NCBI GenBank assembly: GCA_030765065.1
Contig: CM060977.1
Coordinates: forward strand, 126,298,295-126,362,294
DNA length: 64,000 bases
DNA from: Deroplatys truncata
Taxonomy: Eukaryota; Arthropoda; Insecta; Mantodea; Mantidae
Direction: 5' to 3'
The translations under genes were made by a program, and so were the position numbers. Position 1 is the first letter of the stretch. Each line of letters starts with the position of its first letter. The notes below the pieces were generated by a model. The model was not told the origin of the DNA. It worked only from the letters and a program-made list of their open reading frames with translations, and ran no database searches. This document shows, in pieces, positions 33,637-44,446 of the stretch.

Positions 33637-34740
33637 GGATTCGCCAGCTTCCAAGACAAGTTCCGTTTGGGAGGTAGGCCGAAGGAGATCTTGCCAGAAC
33701 TTCTCGTTGTCTCTGTATAGCAATATCTTGGCTGCAGCAGGCGGCCGGCTTTGTAGCTATGTCAGTTTGTTAGCAAGCAAACAGACACACACATACACAC
33801 GAGAGATGATTAGGGGCTTATTAGGGTATGTGTGTGTGTGTCTGCATTGCCCGGGAAACTAACTGTGATTAGTGGCAGTTGTGGTTACAGTGGTGCTCTC
33901 TGCAAACTCAGCCACCACCGCCGCCCCGAGCAGCCCTTCTCCCCCGCTCCTCAAGCCGAACGTCTGCTTGTGGTAGAGCTATACACTGTTAGGTTGCCTT
34001 CTCTCTGTTTGACTGCCAACTTCTCCTCAAACGTTTCGCATTTGTCTTTACGGCTGCATACCTCACCCCATCCCTCTGCTATGTTATTCACTTTAAGTCG
34101 CAGGCTGGGAAATTTTCCCCGGCAAACAGAAACAGCGCTAAATGTTTCTGAAAAGACCTCCAGGGCTCAAAGCAAACCAACTTCTTTGCTCCCCTTGTTC
34201 TTTATGAATGTCCGTGCACGTGTATAATTATATGTTTAATCCATTGTAATGAAGCTAAAAGGGGTCTTCATAAACCCAGCACTGCTACGGAGTGACCAAC
34301 AGTAACGAAGTTAAATGCCACTGCAAAGAAAACTTCTGGTTCTACACGCTCTGTCTCTAGAGGCCCAAATAACCAGCCTTTGCAACATGTCTTTGTAGGC
34401 TGAGGGAAAAATATTGTATTAAAATATGACAAAACATTTACTGAAAAAACCGCATACTCCGCAGTAAAATTAGAGAATAGAATAACTTTGCCATCTCTCA
34501 GAAGTTTTCACATCCGATGATGACGATAATTAATTTCTCTTATGCCTGACGTTGGGCTACACCGAGTTAAAGCCTTTGTTCCCTCGTTCTTGAATCCTTT
34601 ATTTTGGAAATAGCCTTTCATTGGGACAGAAAAGTTAGGTTGAAGCAATGACTTTCTTCTTCGTCGTCTACAGGGTGATACCAGAGTTATTAACTCGTAT
34701 GATTAGCTAATCGTATACAAACATGATAATAAAATAGATA
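33637..34740. other. Unassigned stretch with a CA/GT hairpin and a G+C-rich open frame
   Basis: ACACACACATACACACG near 33785 faces TATGTGTGTGTGTGTCT near 33825, giving a potential hairpin. A 131-codon plus-strand frame follows at 33832-34227 in locally G+C-rich sequence. It has no domain I recognise and no clear promoter or splice context, so I do not call it a gene. Confidence 0.35.
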
Positions 34741-35575
34741 AATACTTGCAATAAATAATTTCCATTAATTGAATCAATGCAAAGGTTTACAACTTTGTAA
34801 GTGAATAAGGAAGTTAATAGCAGGCAGATTACGTGTTCAGAAAAAGTAATTAGTTAAAGTAGAGCAGCTAAGCTAATTAAACATTCTGGCGTACTTAAGT
34901 CAACAAAAACACATTAGCTCAAGGTTCAGGTAGCTAGAATTCAAGACGTTAAGATATAAGAGACGCGAAACTGCATGTAGGTTAGTTCGGAAATTTGAAA
35001 ATGTAATTGAAATCTGAGAATTTGGTAATCAAAGAGTAAAAGATTTGGCAATGTATAATGCAGGAACTTTGGTGGGGTAGTTCTTAAGTAGGCGGAGCTT
35101 AGGTTAATAATTAGCGTCTGTCTTTCTTGTCTTTCGTGTACAGCTTTAGGAGTTTAGTCTTTTATGATGATCGGCAGTTCGTAGCGCCTAAGACCGCGCT
35201 GGGTTATCAGTTACTTAGCGGTAACCGCGAGGGGATTTGTGGGTAAGCATTTTAGCGACTCACGGCAAGTTACGCTTCTAGTTTCTTTTATTGTGGAAAC
35301 AGTTATTTCAAACCGTAAAATTGATACTGCAGAAGTTAGCAGATATGATAATACAATTTTTGTGGTTTCGAAAACTACGATTCATAATCAGTTTCATTCT
35401 TTATCTTCAAATGGACGGCAACTCGCTTCAATAGCTCAAGTATTAAATCACATTCAATTTCTCAGTAAATTTAAACTGGTGTTGTGTTTTTACTCTACAC
35501 CTACACATGCCCTGAGAGAAAGAACTCGTAGCCAACCACTGTAGCAGCCGGCAGCAGAATCAACAGCAGATATGT
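34741..35575 (+). repeat. LTR-like repeat, copy 1
   Basis: It is related over most of its length to 56880-57715. Shared blocks include ACAATAAATAATTT-like sequence at the start, TTACGCTT(C/T)TAGTTTCTTT, GAAACA(G/A)TTATTTC, AAACTGGTGTTGT and GCAGCCGGCAGCAGAATCAA at the end. The frame at 35239-35544 is not conserved between copies. The length, lack of coding and a PBS-like sequence after the end suggest solo LTRs or LTR fragments. Inference only. Confidence 0.45.
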
Positions 35576-35589
35576 GAGTCGACGTCATA

Positions 35590-36190
35590 AGATGACAACG
35601 AGTATGGTTTCAAGGGATTAGGCTTCTTGGCCAGTTCCGTTTTCAAGTCTATCTCGTCTATCCATCATTTCTATGTCCTCTTGGTTAGTAATAACCATTC
35701 CTCTAATATGATGATACCAGGCTTGTTTCTGCTTTTGTTTTATTTCAGTAAGGCTGAATATGTTTAGTTGTTAACGAATGTCTTCATCTTTTTTATAATC
35801 TAACAACTTAAGACCAGAAACACTGCGCAGCAGTTTCAATTTTCCTTTTAGCTGTTTGGTTCAATGGCCAATTTTCAGAGCCTTAAGTTAATATTGGGAC
35901 AGCTTAAGTTTTGTAAAATTTTAGTCAAATTGGCTGTTGTGTTTTATTTTTTTAAAGTTCTTCGTATGTCCCAGACATCTTTTGGTGTCTGAAAAATTTA
36001 ATAGCAATGTCTTGTTCTTAAGTATGATATCCTAGAGTCTAAATAATTAAACGATGTGACCTGTTCAATAATACCACGATTTAAAACTGTTTTGCACACC
36101 CTATATTCCAATCCTTTAAAACCCATTGTTTTTGTTTTGTTGAATGAAATTTTGGAAATATAATCGAGAATGTTTACTTAAATTAACTCC
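35590..36190 (-). pseudogene. Non-LTR retrotransposon reverse transcriptase, C-terminal part
   Basis: On the minus strand KTKTMGFKGLEYRVCKTVLN, then GIIEQVTSFNYLDSRISY, then, after stops, LKFYKT-AVPILT-GSENW and LNQTAKRKIETAAQCF follow one another. That is the order seen downstream of the RT active site in many insect LINEs (the 'FNYLG...I' thumb, then 'YGSE.W'). Many stops and frame changes mark it as old. It would have reverse transcribed its own mRNA at a nicked target. A SINE-A copy is inserted next to it at 36215. Confidence 0.65.
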
Positions 36191-36214
36191 ATTTCTGCCA
36201 CAACTTGTACACAA

Positions 36215-36494
36215 AAATAAATAGAGTTTTATTTTTGGACGCTCTTTAACTATTGTGGTCCTTAGCGTCCCATTCTATATTGGGTAATTTTGCTCAGAGG
36301 CCTCTTTATGAGACTTGAGGTGCTTTTCGTGCCGTAAATTTACGACACGGGACCACCGGCTTTACTTCCCTTCCGAATGATGCCATGCTAAGAATTTTTA
36401 CGCCCAAAAAGATCCATCGCCCTCCGCTGGGTTTGAACCTGCGACCTCGCAAACTAGAGGCTATCATGGTAACCACTACACCACGGAGGACGAC
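36215..36494 (-). mobile_element. SINE-A
   Basis: Minus-strand copy with B box GGTTTGAACC (as read on plus), TTTACGACACGGGACCACCG and TTAGCGTCCCATTCTATATT. Part of the CACGCC-containing motif is deleted (TTGGGTAATTTTGCTC). A short ACACAA repeat flanks it. Confidence 0.88.
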
Positions 36495-36939
36495 ACAAGT
36501 TGTAACGTTTTACCTTAATAATAAACTGAAGACTTTACAGATGTAATCTTGTTAACTACAAACATGCTGTTGCATCTGAAATCATGTATAATTGGCTCTT
36601 CATGGCTACTGTAGCAAAACGATGTCTAGAATCAATGATGTAATAATTTCTTGAGCGGTATCTTTTGTTTTTCGATATGCAGTTTTTACCGAAAGAAAGT
36701 ATCATTCTTAGTTATGTAATGGATTTGATTTTTGTTTCAGGTGATACTGCTGCTTGAAAATAATAGCCCAAATCTTCTTTCTGTGGTATAAAACTTGTAC
36801 AATGGGCTGGTAACCCACCACAGAAAAGTAACTTTCTCATAAACTTCAAAATATAAACAACAATTCCATATAGAAGAACTAAACACTGCTGAAACGAAAT
36901 GCAGGGCACAATGGACCAACACATAGAATGACTAAGTAA
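36495..36939. other. Non-coding stretch
   Basis: A minus-strand open frame of 156 codons (36712-37182) overlaps it. The frame is rich in L, F, S and C with no domain and is opposite LINE-like sequence, so I do not call it. Confidence 0.35.
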
Positions 36940-37080
36940 TAACAAGATACCAAAAGCAAGTTTACAGTGCACATTCAAGGAAAACACAAACCAGGAAGAC
37001 TGAGAAAGAGACGAACAGAACATTAATTTGAAGTCGGAACGGGCAGACAGCCATGATGGAGAAGAAGAAGAAATTAGCAG
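36940..37080 (+). pseudogene. Possible LINE 3' end
   Basis: GKHKPGRLRKRRTE followed by a stop, a short tail and GATGGAGAAGAAGAAGAAAT resembles the 'GRPRKRW' end and the GAA-rich 3' terminus of insect LINE polyproteins. It is only about 140 bp and weak. Confidence 0.35.
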
Positions 37081-37207
37081 ATGATTCAAATTACACTGTA
37101 ATAACAGGTTGTCGTGAGCACATGGGTTCCAGAAACACTGCACACTGAGAAAACACTCAAGCAGGTAAAATACGAGTTCCACATTATATTTAATTCTGCA
37201 TTAAGTA

Positions 37208-38479
37208 TAGGGTCTTTCAACAAGAGTGTCCTATCTTTGAACTTAAATAAAACACGTTCTATAAATGATAGAGGTTTATTTCTTTTTTATTTTGGAACAT
37301 AATTAATGTTATTACGCGTGGAAGAGAATATCAGTTAAGTGACCGCCGCGACTTCGTTGGGTTGCGCGTATACGGTTGACCCAGTTTTCAATGACAGAAG
37401 AACGTAAATTATTACCAACTTCACGAATAACACACATGATGTTATTCATAAGATCATTTACTGTTTCTGGCTTGTTGACATAAACTCGAGATTTAACATA
37501 ACCCCACAAGTAGTAATCCAACGGCGTTAAATCACATGAGCTCGGGGGCCAGTTAACATCACCACCACGGCAAATAATTAAACCTCTGAACTTCTCCTTC
37601 AAAAGATCGATCGTTTCGAGAGCAGTATGACATGTGGCACCATCTTGCTGGAACCAGATGTTTCTAAGATCCATAACATCCAATTGAGGCCAAAAATAGT
37701 CCCTTATAAGAGCCCGGTATCTTTTTCCAATGACAGAGCTCCTCCATCTTCATCTTGGAAAAAGTATGGACCAAGGATTCACCATACCAAAATCCACACC
37801 ACACAGTAACCTTTTGTGGATGAAGTGGTCGTTCTTGAATCTGCATTGGATTGTGATTGCTCCAATGGCGGCAATTTTGTTTGCTAACACAACCATCCAT
37901 CCAAAAGTGGGCTTCGTCACAGAAGATGATTTTTCGACAAAAATCCGGGTCAGCTTCCAATTGCTCCATAGCCCAGTCAGCGAATACACGGCGCAACCTA
38001 TGGTCGTTGGGCTTTAGTTTTTGAGTTAACACCATTTTGTAAGCATGAAACGCCAAGTCCAGATGCAGAATTCGGCAAGTTGTGGTCGGCGAAAGCCCCA
38101 ATTCTTGCACTCGACGAGCAATTGATTTGTTTCCGTTCTCGCGTACACTCTCACGAACGGCGCCTATGTTTTCGTTGGAGCGCTTACGTCGATTACGTAC
38201 AGGCGTTCTTTGATCGCTGACAGAACCACTTCTTTCAAATTTATCGATCAAACGCCGAATCGTTCTCTCGCAGGGACGATTATGCACACCATAAACTTCA
38301 CGCAATACACGAACAGATGATCCATTTTGATAATTTCTAGCGTTGCCGAATGCTGTAACGTTCCATGGCTATTTGTCAATATCAACTGTAAGCACATGAA
38401 CAAAATTACTGCTGTAACTCAATAACAACGGCAGCTATCACATGTTAAAGATAGGACACTCTTGTTGTGCCTGTGCGGG
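37208..38479 (-). mobile_element. Mariner-like DNA transposon
   Basis: CAACAAGAGTGTCCTATCTT near 37218 recurs as its reverse complement near 38447-38466. TA lies at the outer edges, although the right-hand outermost bases are diverged. The 1.27-kb unit holds one transposase on the minus strand. Confidence 0.85.
37312..38366 (-). pseudogene. Mariner-superfamily transposase, frameshifted
   Basis: The start MERYSIRQR is followed at once by a stop. A second frame (38305-37664) gives VYGVHNRPCERTIRRLIDKF, IARRVQELGLSPTTTCRIL and IIFCDEAHFWMDG. A third (37683-37312) gives WFQQDGATCHTALETID, RGGDVNWPPSSCDLTPLDYY and ends HLTDILFHA. These are paired helix-turn-helix DNA-binding domains and a DDD catalytic core. 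I count 36 residues between the second and third aspartates. A small N-terminal deletion and one frameshift near 37670 inactivate it, but decay is light. Confidence 0.92.
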
Positions 38480-38954
38480 TAAGTTCCTGTGTGTATAAGT
38501 TCCTATATAAGAGAAAACCCGAATGATGTTCTTACACACAAATGTATTGGAAGCGGATCACTACATTTACCGGAACATCTGTTATGGCCACCATTTCCTA
38601 CGATCGCAAAAAAGCGTTATTAGACAACAACGAGCTGTTCAGATGCATTTGCTTCCATCACGCCAGCGGAGAATTTCACGTCGCACCGGAAGCGAATAAT
38701 TCAATGCCATGAACATGGGGGTGTGCAAACAGATCCTGTGGATTAAACTGTGGACACCTGTTTTAGGTGTATACTATCCTCTCGTCATATACCATGTGGC
38801 CCACACAAGCCGTCCTTAGCTGAAGTTAGTTTCTACTGGATAGCGCGGATGCCAAAAGGTTTGCCTAAGTAGAACTGCAAAGGGGACTCCACACCGACAG
38901 ATAGGAGATCGCTAAATGAAAGACCAGTGCTTCAAAACAAACATTTTAACTGCT
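38480..38954. other. Non-coding stretch
   Basis: No recognisable gene. Confidence 0.4.
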
Positions 38955-39040
38955 ATTACTGGTCCCAGAGCTCATTCGGGGAGAAACTGCCTGCTATGCG
39001 AGGTATTCCCGGTTCAATTCCCGGCTGGGCTCCAGAAAGT
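38955..39040 (+). mobile_element. SINE-C head fragment
   Basis: CAGAGCTCATTCGG, AACTGCCTGCTATGCGAGG and the B box CGGTTCAATTCCCGGCTGGG match the head of the neighbouring SINE-C; the body is absent. Confidence 0.6.
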
Positions 39041-39167
39041 TGTATTTAAATAAAAACAATTCACGGTATGCCCAGAGTTTGTTGTTTGAATATGAGAGTA
39101 CCCACGTGTGTGTGGGGGTGTTATCGATTATTTAATAACCAATTTGCCATTAACAAGGATTCAGACT

Positions 39168-39415
39168 GACCCCGTAGCTCAGTCGGTAGAGCACCTGCCT
39201 GCTGTGCGAGGGGTCCCAGGTTCGATTTCCGGCTGGGGGTGGGAGCTTTTCTCTAGCCAAGACTAATCCCTATCCGCCCCAGAGTCTGGAAATATGAATA
39301 AGTGTGGATGTGTGTATGATCTACTGGTAAAAAAAAGGTTTAAGAAACCCGACAAAGCAATAAGTTCCAAAGGAAAGGCCGCCGATAAGACCAATGTAGT
39401 TAAAGGCGGAGTATA
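39168..39415 (+). mobile_element. SINE-C, complete head and body
   Basis: GACCCCGTAGCTCAGTCGGT carries the A box, then GCACCTGCCTGCTGTGCGAG and the B box GGTTCGATTTCC. The body has TTTTCTCTAGCC, CCCCAGAGTCTGGAAATATG and AAGGAAAGGCCGCCGATAAG. The head is close to a real tRNA, but the same body follows it as at 24.5 kb, so I call a SINE, not a tRNA gene. Confidence 0.8.
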
Positions 39416-40308
39416 AATGGAGAAAAAAAAAGAATTCAGGATTGTCGCTTGACGCTAACCTGAGCACACGTGTTAAGTCAACAAGTTCTATGATAGTTCA
39501 TCTACTCGTGTATATATGTAAATATTATATATATAGTACTATGACACCAATTGGTGCAGCAAAATTAAGAAGATTAAACGAATTTCTATTTTTATTATAT
39601 TTATATACTTTTAAATGTGTGTTAGAATTACATTATTTTCTATTAGTGCATTATCCATAATAAGCATGTGCAAAATATGCCCTGCCCTTGATGGACGAAT
39701 TGATGTAAGGGCCTTTCAGGTCCATGTTATAGCTGGAATGATCAATAATTTCTTAATATCATATCTGTAGGTAATAAATAAATAAATACATAAATAAAAA
39801 TAATAAAACATGCACCGAAGACATGCTGCACTTGGAAATATTCAGAACATAGCCTTCGAACCTCTGCTCATTTTGGTGCAGGCGACCACGCGATGCTTAT
39901 CAACTACCAAGTAAACACATGCAGACAGCAGCACTACCTCAGTGACCTTTAGCTTTGTACTTGCACTGCCCCTTTGGCCATCAGTGATGCGGCAACTTCT
40001 TTTGCACCTATGTACGAAGGAAGTATAAAACGGCAAAGGACGGCTTGTTTGGGCCACCTGGTACATGGTATTGAAATTATAATTCAGAGGGGGAGTAATG
40101 GGAGTTCTGGCATACTTTGCACATTTTACAATTGCAACCAGGGAGGAAGTGAATGAGTGAACAAAAACTACTTATGGACTTTGAAACGTGTTTATGAAAT
40201 CAATTGTGAAACATAAGATAAAACCATAATTTAAATAATAATTTTGCAAAATTTGGTATTTTGTTTGGTTTTAGAGGTCATTCACAATGAAAGTTAACTT
40301 TTTACTAT
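39416..40308. other. Non-coding stretch
   Basis: A short (AAAT)n run lies at about 39776-39805. Nothing else was recognised. Confidence 0.4.
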
Positions 40309-40309
40309 C

Positions 40310-40783
40310 AACGTGACCCTTGAGAGGGAGGAATGAGAGGAAGATCGAAGGGCGACCAGATTCGTACGACAGTGCGCTAGCATAGACGGGGTCCCTAACG
40401 ATTCCAGACGGAGCACATCCTGGCGCCGACTAGCTGTGAATAATTCCGTGCTCCCCAGGGGTTCCTATGGCAACAAGACCATAGCAGACCCACCAAATGC
40501 CAGGGAGAAATCTTTTCCAAAGCACACAATCCACCGTTCAGCCGTAACACACCAAACGTTGTGGCCTGGGCCTTTAACCGTGAAACAGACGAAAGGTAAT
40601 GATGGGGACAGGAGATGATGGACAGGAAATTCGTGGTAGAAGTATAACTACCCCAGCATTCGCCTACCGAACTGGAGAAACCACGAAAAATATCCATGGT
40701 CAGTGTAGCCGTTTCGAGAATCGAACCCCAAACTTCCCGAATACGAGCCTCATACGTTACCGTGGAGCCATCACGTTCGGTAT
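40310..40783 (-). mobile_element. SINE-B, long copy
   Basis: The minus-strand head has GTGATGGCTCCACGGTAACG, TATGAGGCTCGTATTCGGGA and GGTTCGATTCTCG, then TCGTGGTTTCTCCAGTTCGG and a 300-bp tail with TTTCACGGTTAAAGGCCCAG. It resembles the copies at 16.2 and 59.0 kb. Confidence 0.72.
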
Positions 40784-41470
40784 GCCCACGTCAAGCAAGA
40801 AACTAGGCAACCAGAGAGCGATCCTGCATACCCTCATCATATAATCATTCTGATATCTGGCACCAGATTCTCTTTGCCATCGCTAACTGCCTTTATGTGT
40901 AACATCATGGGTCAGCAATCACTACGAGGGTAAACCAGGAAGTAACGACCGTTTCGCTTTAAAAAATAATAAAAGAACCATGAAGCTTTCAAAATTGAAC
41001 TTCCGTTATTTATGCATCTGTTATATCCTCCTTGAGCTTTGGAATTCCCATGTTGTAGTCGGCTGCCGCCCGTCTATTAACCCAAAATCTTCAGACACAG
41101 TTCACCATGAGGAAAATATTAATTAGACTTAATCACACACAGTTCATTATTCTGATTAACATAGAACTTTTGTTTCAATTAAATTAGTCACCTGAACAAT
41201 AAAATTCTGTTCCAGAAAATTCAAACACAGAAATACGCACATCTTACTAAAGGAAGGAAGGGAGGCGGAGGTCCATTACAAAACTTCTTGCTAAATTACA
41301 TTTTCAAACGGTGATATGAATACGACAATCTCATAACCTGAAAATACCTTAATCTCTCTTCTGTTATACATACTACAACGCGCATATCTACCTCTTTAAT
41401 TCACCACAACTAGGTAGCATATTTGTAGATTACAATGTTCGAATATATGTGTAGAAATAATTTGTGGGTG
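40784..41470. other. Non-coding stretch
   Basis: No gene or repeat recognised. Confidence 0.4.
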
Positions 41471-41479
41471 TAATAAAAA

Positions 41480-42437
41480 ACATCTGATGTGATACACACA
41501 CATGACTTTCTCTACTCTTAAATTATTTTTACAAACTCTTATTCTCCATATATTTCATATTAATCGAGATAAACATTTGCAGAAACGATCTTTTGACATG
41601 CAAAGAGAATTACATTTTACACATAGCGAACAGTTCTAAAAATATTTGACTATCGCTTAAGGCGTACTATGTTCCCCCTGTTTTGTATTTGCAAGGGCAA
41701 TATAAGCACAGACATATCTCTTAATAGCTGGTTGCTATGTGCAGCACCATTCTCTTTGCCACAGATTAATACTCTTTGCATATCCAAGACGAAAAAATGA
41801 ATAACGAATTCCCATTTGAGAAAATAAGTATTGAAACATTTAAGGGAATAACAAACAATATCTCGAAAATGGTTCACTCAACAAAAAAATGTATATGACA
41901 TAAATTGTGTATTTTAACGCGATCTACATTTTTTGTGTAGTAAAATTTTGTCTAGCTCTTATGGTTTACCAGTTATGCAAAAGTCGTTCACAATGAAGAA
42001 TACTTTTGGAGACATTCCCAGAAAATTCAAGATAGACATTTTATTTGTCATGAAAATATGTTAAACATATGATATTTTAATTAAAATCGTTAGAGTCATT
42101 TTTGAGAAAGTTAAAATTTTCGAAAAATGTTCCATGTAAAGAGTAATCTGGGGTGGGGGATTTTCTTGAAAACCTTCGTGTCGCATCTCTGGAAGATACT
42201 GAACCTAAATACCAAGTTTGGTGTTTATCCGACTGTTCGTTTCTGAGTTACGCTGTTCACAGACACACAGACAGACACACACATAGATACACACACAGAC
42301 ACACACGGACATGTTTCCAAAAATGCTTTTTTGGATTCAGGGGCTCTCAAAACATATATTTCCGGTGAAATCTCGGCATCGAATTTTTGGGGTGGAATAC
42401 AATACTTCCCATACTTACTATACGTAGTAGAGAAGCA
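41480..42437 (+). repeat. Rep1 copy with an internal inverted segment
   Basis: It starts CTGATGTGATACACACACAT and ends TACTATACGTAGTAGAG. Bases 41591-41700 are in inverse order (ACTATCGCTTAAGGCGTACT) relative to normal copies, then normal order resumes. The composite at 25.9-27.5 kb has the same junctions. The microsatellite ACACACAGACAGACACACAC occupies 42262-42308. Confidence 0.82.
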
Positions 42438-42880
42438 ATAAGTAGTGGCTGTAAAAAGAAATTTCCGGTGTGTAAAAAAATTACACACTTAGTTTCATTA
42501 CAACCATTTTACTTCAATTTAATTTCGAGATCTTATCTGGATGGTTTGCGGTAGGTTTTGGTATGCGTGAGTTGGTGTATAACGGATGCCCTCAGCGGAA
42601 AGTCTTCCACTTCTGCTGAGTAAGTTGCTGATAGAAGTCACGCAGATAGTCGTCTTTCTGCACCATCTGCTTTATTTATACGTATTTTAATATGGGGGTG
42701 AAGCTCATCTGTCTTGTCTTATTCGATACAGATTTCCATCGTTGCTCCGGACGCACTTCAGCCTTGTACTTGTTGTGCTACCTGTATCGTTTTAAAGCCA
42801 ATTCATTACGTCTGCACCCTTTACCAAGGAATGCAGCCTCATAACATACATAGTTACAAATTCTTTGGTTCTAAAAACAT
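42438..42880. other. Non-coding stretch
   Basis: May include the 3' untranslated part of the LINE that follows on the minus strand. Nothing diagnostic. Confidence 0.35.
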
Positions 42881-44335
42881 TTTCCCAAAGGCAATATTTT
42901 TCCTCTAAGCCAAGGCCCCACAAGAGCATATAATATGCTAGGCTGTTTCAGTTTCTTTCTTGCACAATCTGCAATCCAAGTTACCCTGAAAGACTTCCAT
43001 CGTGTTAAGATACCTCTTGTGAAAAATGCAATAACTGTTCTCAGCTGAAGTTTGTTATATTTAAGTAAGCTTTCAGCTCTTTTCTTACGTGGTTTTACAA
43101 TAAATAGTTTACCATGTTTGTTTCCTGAAGATTTAAACCTTCAGGAAAGGAAGGTTTTATGATGTTTTACTTTGGATCAGTTCTTAATAGGCTCTTTCAT
43201 TAAACGTCGAGATATCCCTAGAGCCGGTTCTGGTCAAATAAATTGCGAAGCTCCTCCTTGTTTTCTAAGTTAATCACCTTTTTCATTTCCCTCTATGCCA
43301 CTATGACCCAACACCCAGATGAGTTGAAGCTCATTCTGTTCTATCAAGCTTGTGAGCATGTTTAAGCAATATAAAACCAGTCCTGAGTTACCTTATGGCT
43401 ACTTAGAGCCTGAAGTACAGCCTGACTATCTGAGAAGATAAGGATCTGTTTACCAGTGTAACCTCCCATATTTTATGTATGTATTTTTAATAGCACAAAT
43501 TTCTGTTTAAAAAACAATAGCATATTCACCCGGAAGAAACCTTTTGCGCCTTGGTCTTATGCCAATTATATAAACTCCGAATCCTGATCCTGAGCCATTC
43601 GTGGAGCCGTCTGTAAACCACATCAAAGTTTTCTCAGGAGTTCCCAGAGTTTTATTCATCCAACGTGCAGGATCAACAATGACCCTGAAGTTCTTTATAA
43701 AACGTTTATTTGGAATTATATAGTCTGATTGCGTTTCTAAAATTGCATTGTATTTCCTAATTCTTAGCAAACCCGAGTCTATTTGAGGGATTCTCAGTTG
43801 CTTAGCGTGTTGCAGTCTATAGAGTGTCATTCTTGCCTCCTTCATTCAAATAATGCCCTACGTGGGTGTCAGGTTCAAGAGTGTCTCCAGAGAGTTGTCA
43901 TTGCATGGTAACAGCCATCCATGCTGTTATTTGAACTTTATTTAGTTGGTTTTTAGAGGCTGTTTGGACAGGCCACTAAAGCAGTGCTCCATAGGTTATG
44001 GATAGTATGCTTGTCCTGGTATATATACAATGGACCATAGCAGGTCTTAGTCTCCATCTTTTACCAAGCGTGCGTCTAACTACTTCAAAGGTTGTTTTCA
44101 CACGCTTTATTGTTTTCTTGAAATCTTATTCCAGTCCAACATGGAGTCAAACGTGATCCCCAAATATCTGACTTCCAGACATTTTAAGTTGTACCTTGAA
44201 GATAAAGAGGTCCCTTCCCTTTATGTTTCTTCTTCTGGTAACTGGTACTATGGCTGTTTTATGAGGACTAACAGTTAAGCCCTCATTCACAGCCCATGGT
44301 GAAGGTTGCTATCATGGCATTTAAATAACTAACCC
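42881..44335 (-). pseudogene. Jockey/R1-type non-LTR retrotransposon: RT end, RNase H, zinc knuckle
   Basis: Reading leftward on the minus strand: WAVNEGLTVSPHKTAIVPVT (RT palm end, 'GL.VNP.KT'), then TTFEVVRRTLGKRWRLRPAM and ILSITYGALL (RT thumb), then a 112-codon frame (43845-43507) with LMWFTDGSTNGSGSGFGVY, the first aspartate motif of RNase H. Next come DSQAVLQALSSHK and LIWVLGHSGIEGNEKGD, the RNase H histidine motif, and finally CRLCKKETETA-HIICSC, a CCHC-like cluster. Domain order and spacing are as in full elements, but several stops and shifts interrupt it. It is the 3' part of a 5'-truncated element. Confidence 0.85.
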
Positions 44336-44446
44336 TGGCCTAATTAAAGAAATTACGAAAAATCTCCAGTCAGATTATCAGGTACACGAGATTTGAACTC
44401 GCGACTTTCCGAATACAAGCCGAAGATGCTACATGTTTGAGCGGTA
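44336..44446 (-). mobile_element. SINE head fragment
   Basis: The minus strand reads TTCGGAAAGTCGCGAGTTCA then AATCTCGTGTACCTGATAAT, a B-box-like GAGTTCAAATC with SINE-B-like flanks. Confidence 0.45.

Noticed and set aside
33832-34227. 131-codon frame in G+C-rich DNA as a host gene
   Set aside because: No recognisable domain, no splice or promoter support, and a composition that favours chance open frames.
36712-37182. 156-codon minus-strand frame as a membrane protein
   Set aside because: Hydrophobic but no family resemblance, and it overlaps LINE-like sequence on the other strand.
39175-39247. Possible functional tRNA gene
   Set aside because: A and B boxes are good, but the head is fused to the SINE-C body also seen at 24.5 kb, and the anticodon stem does not pair cleanly.
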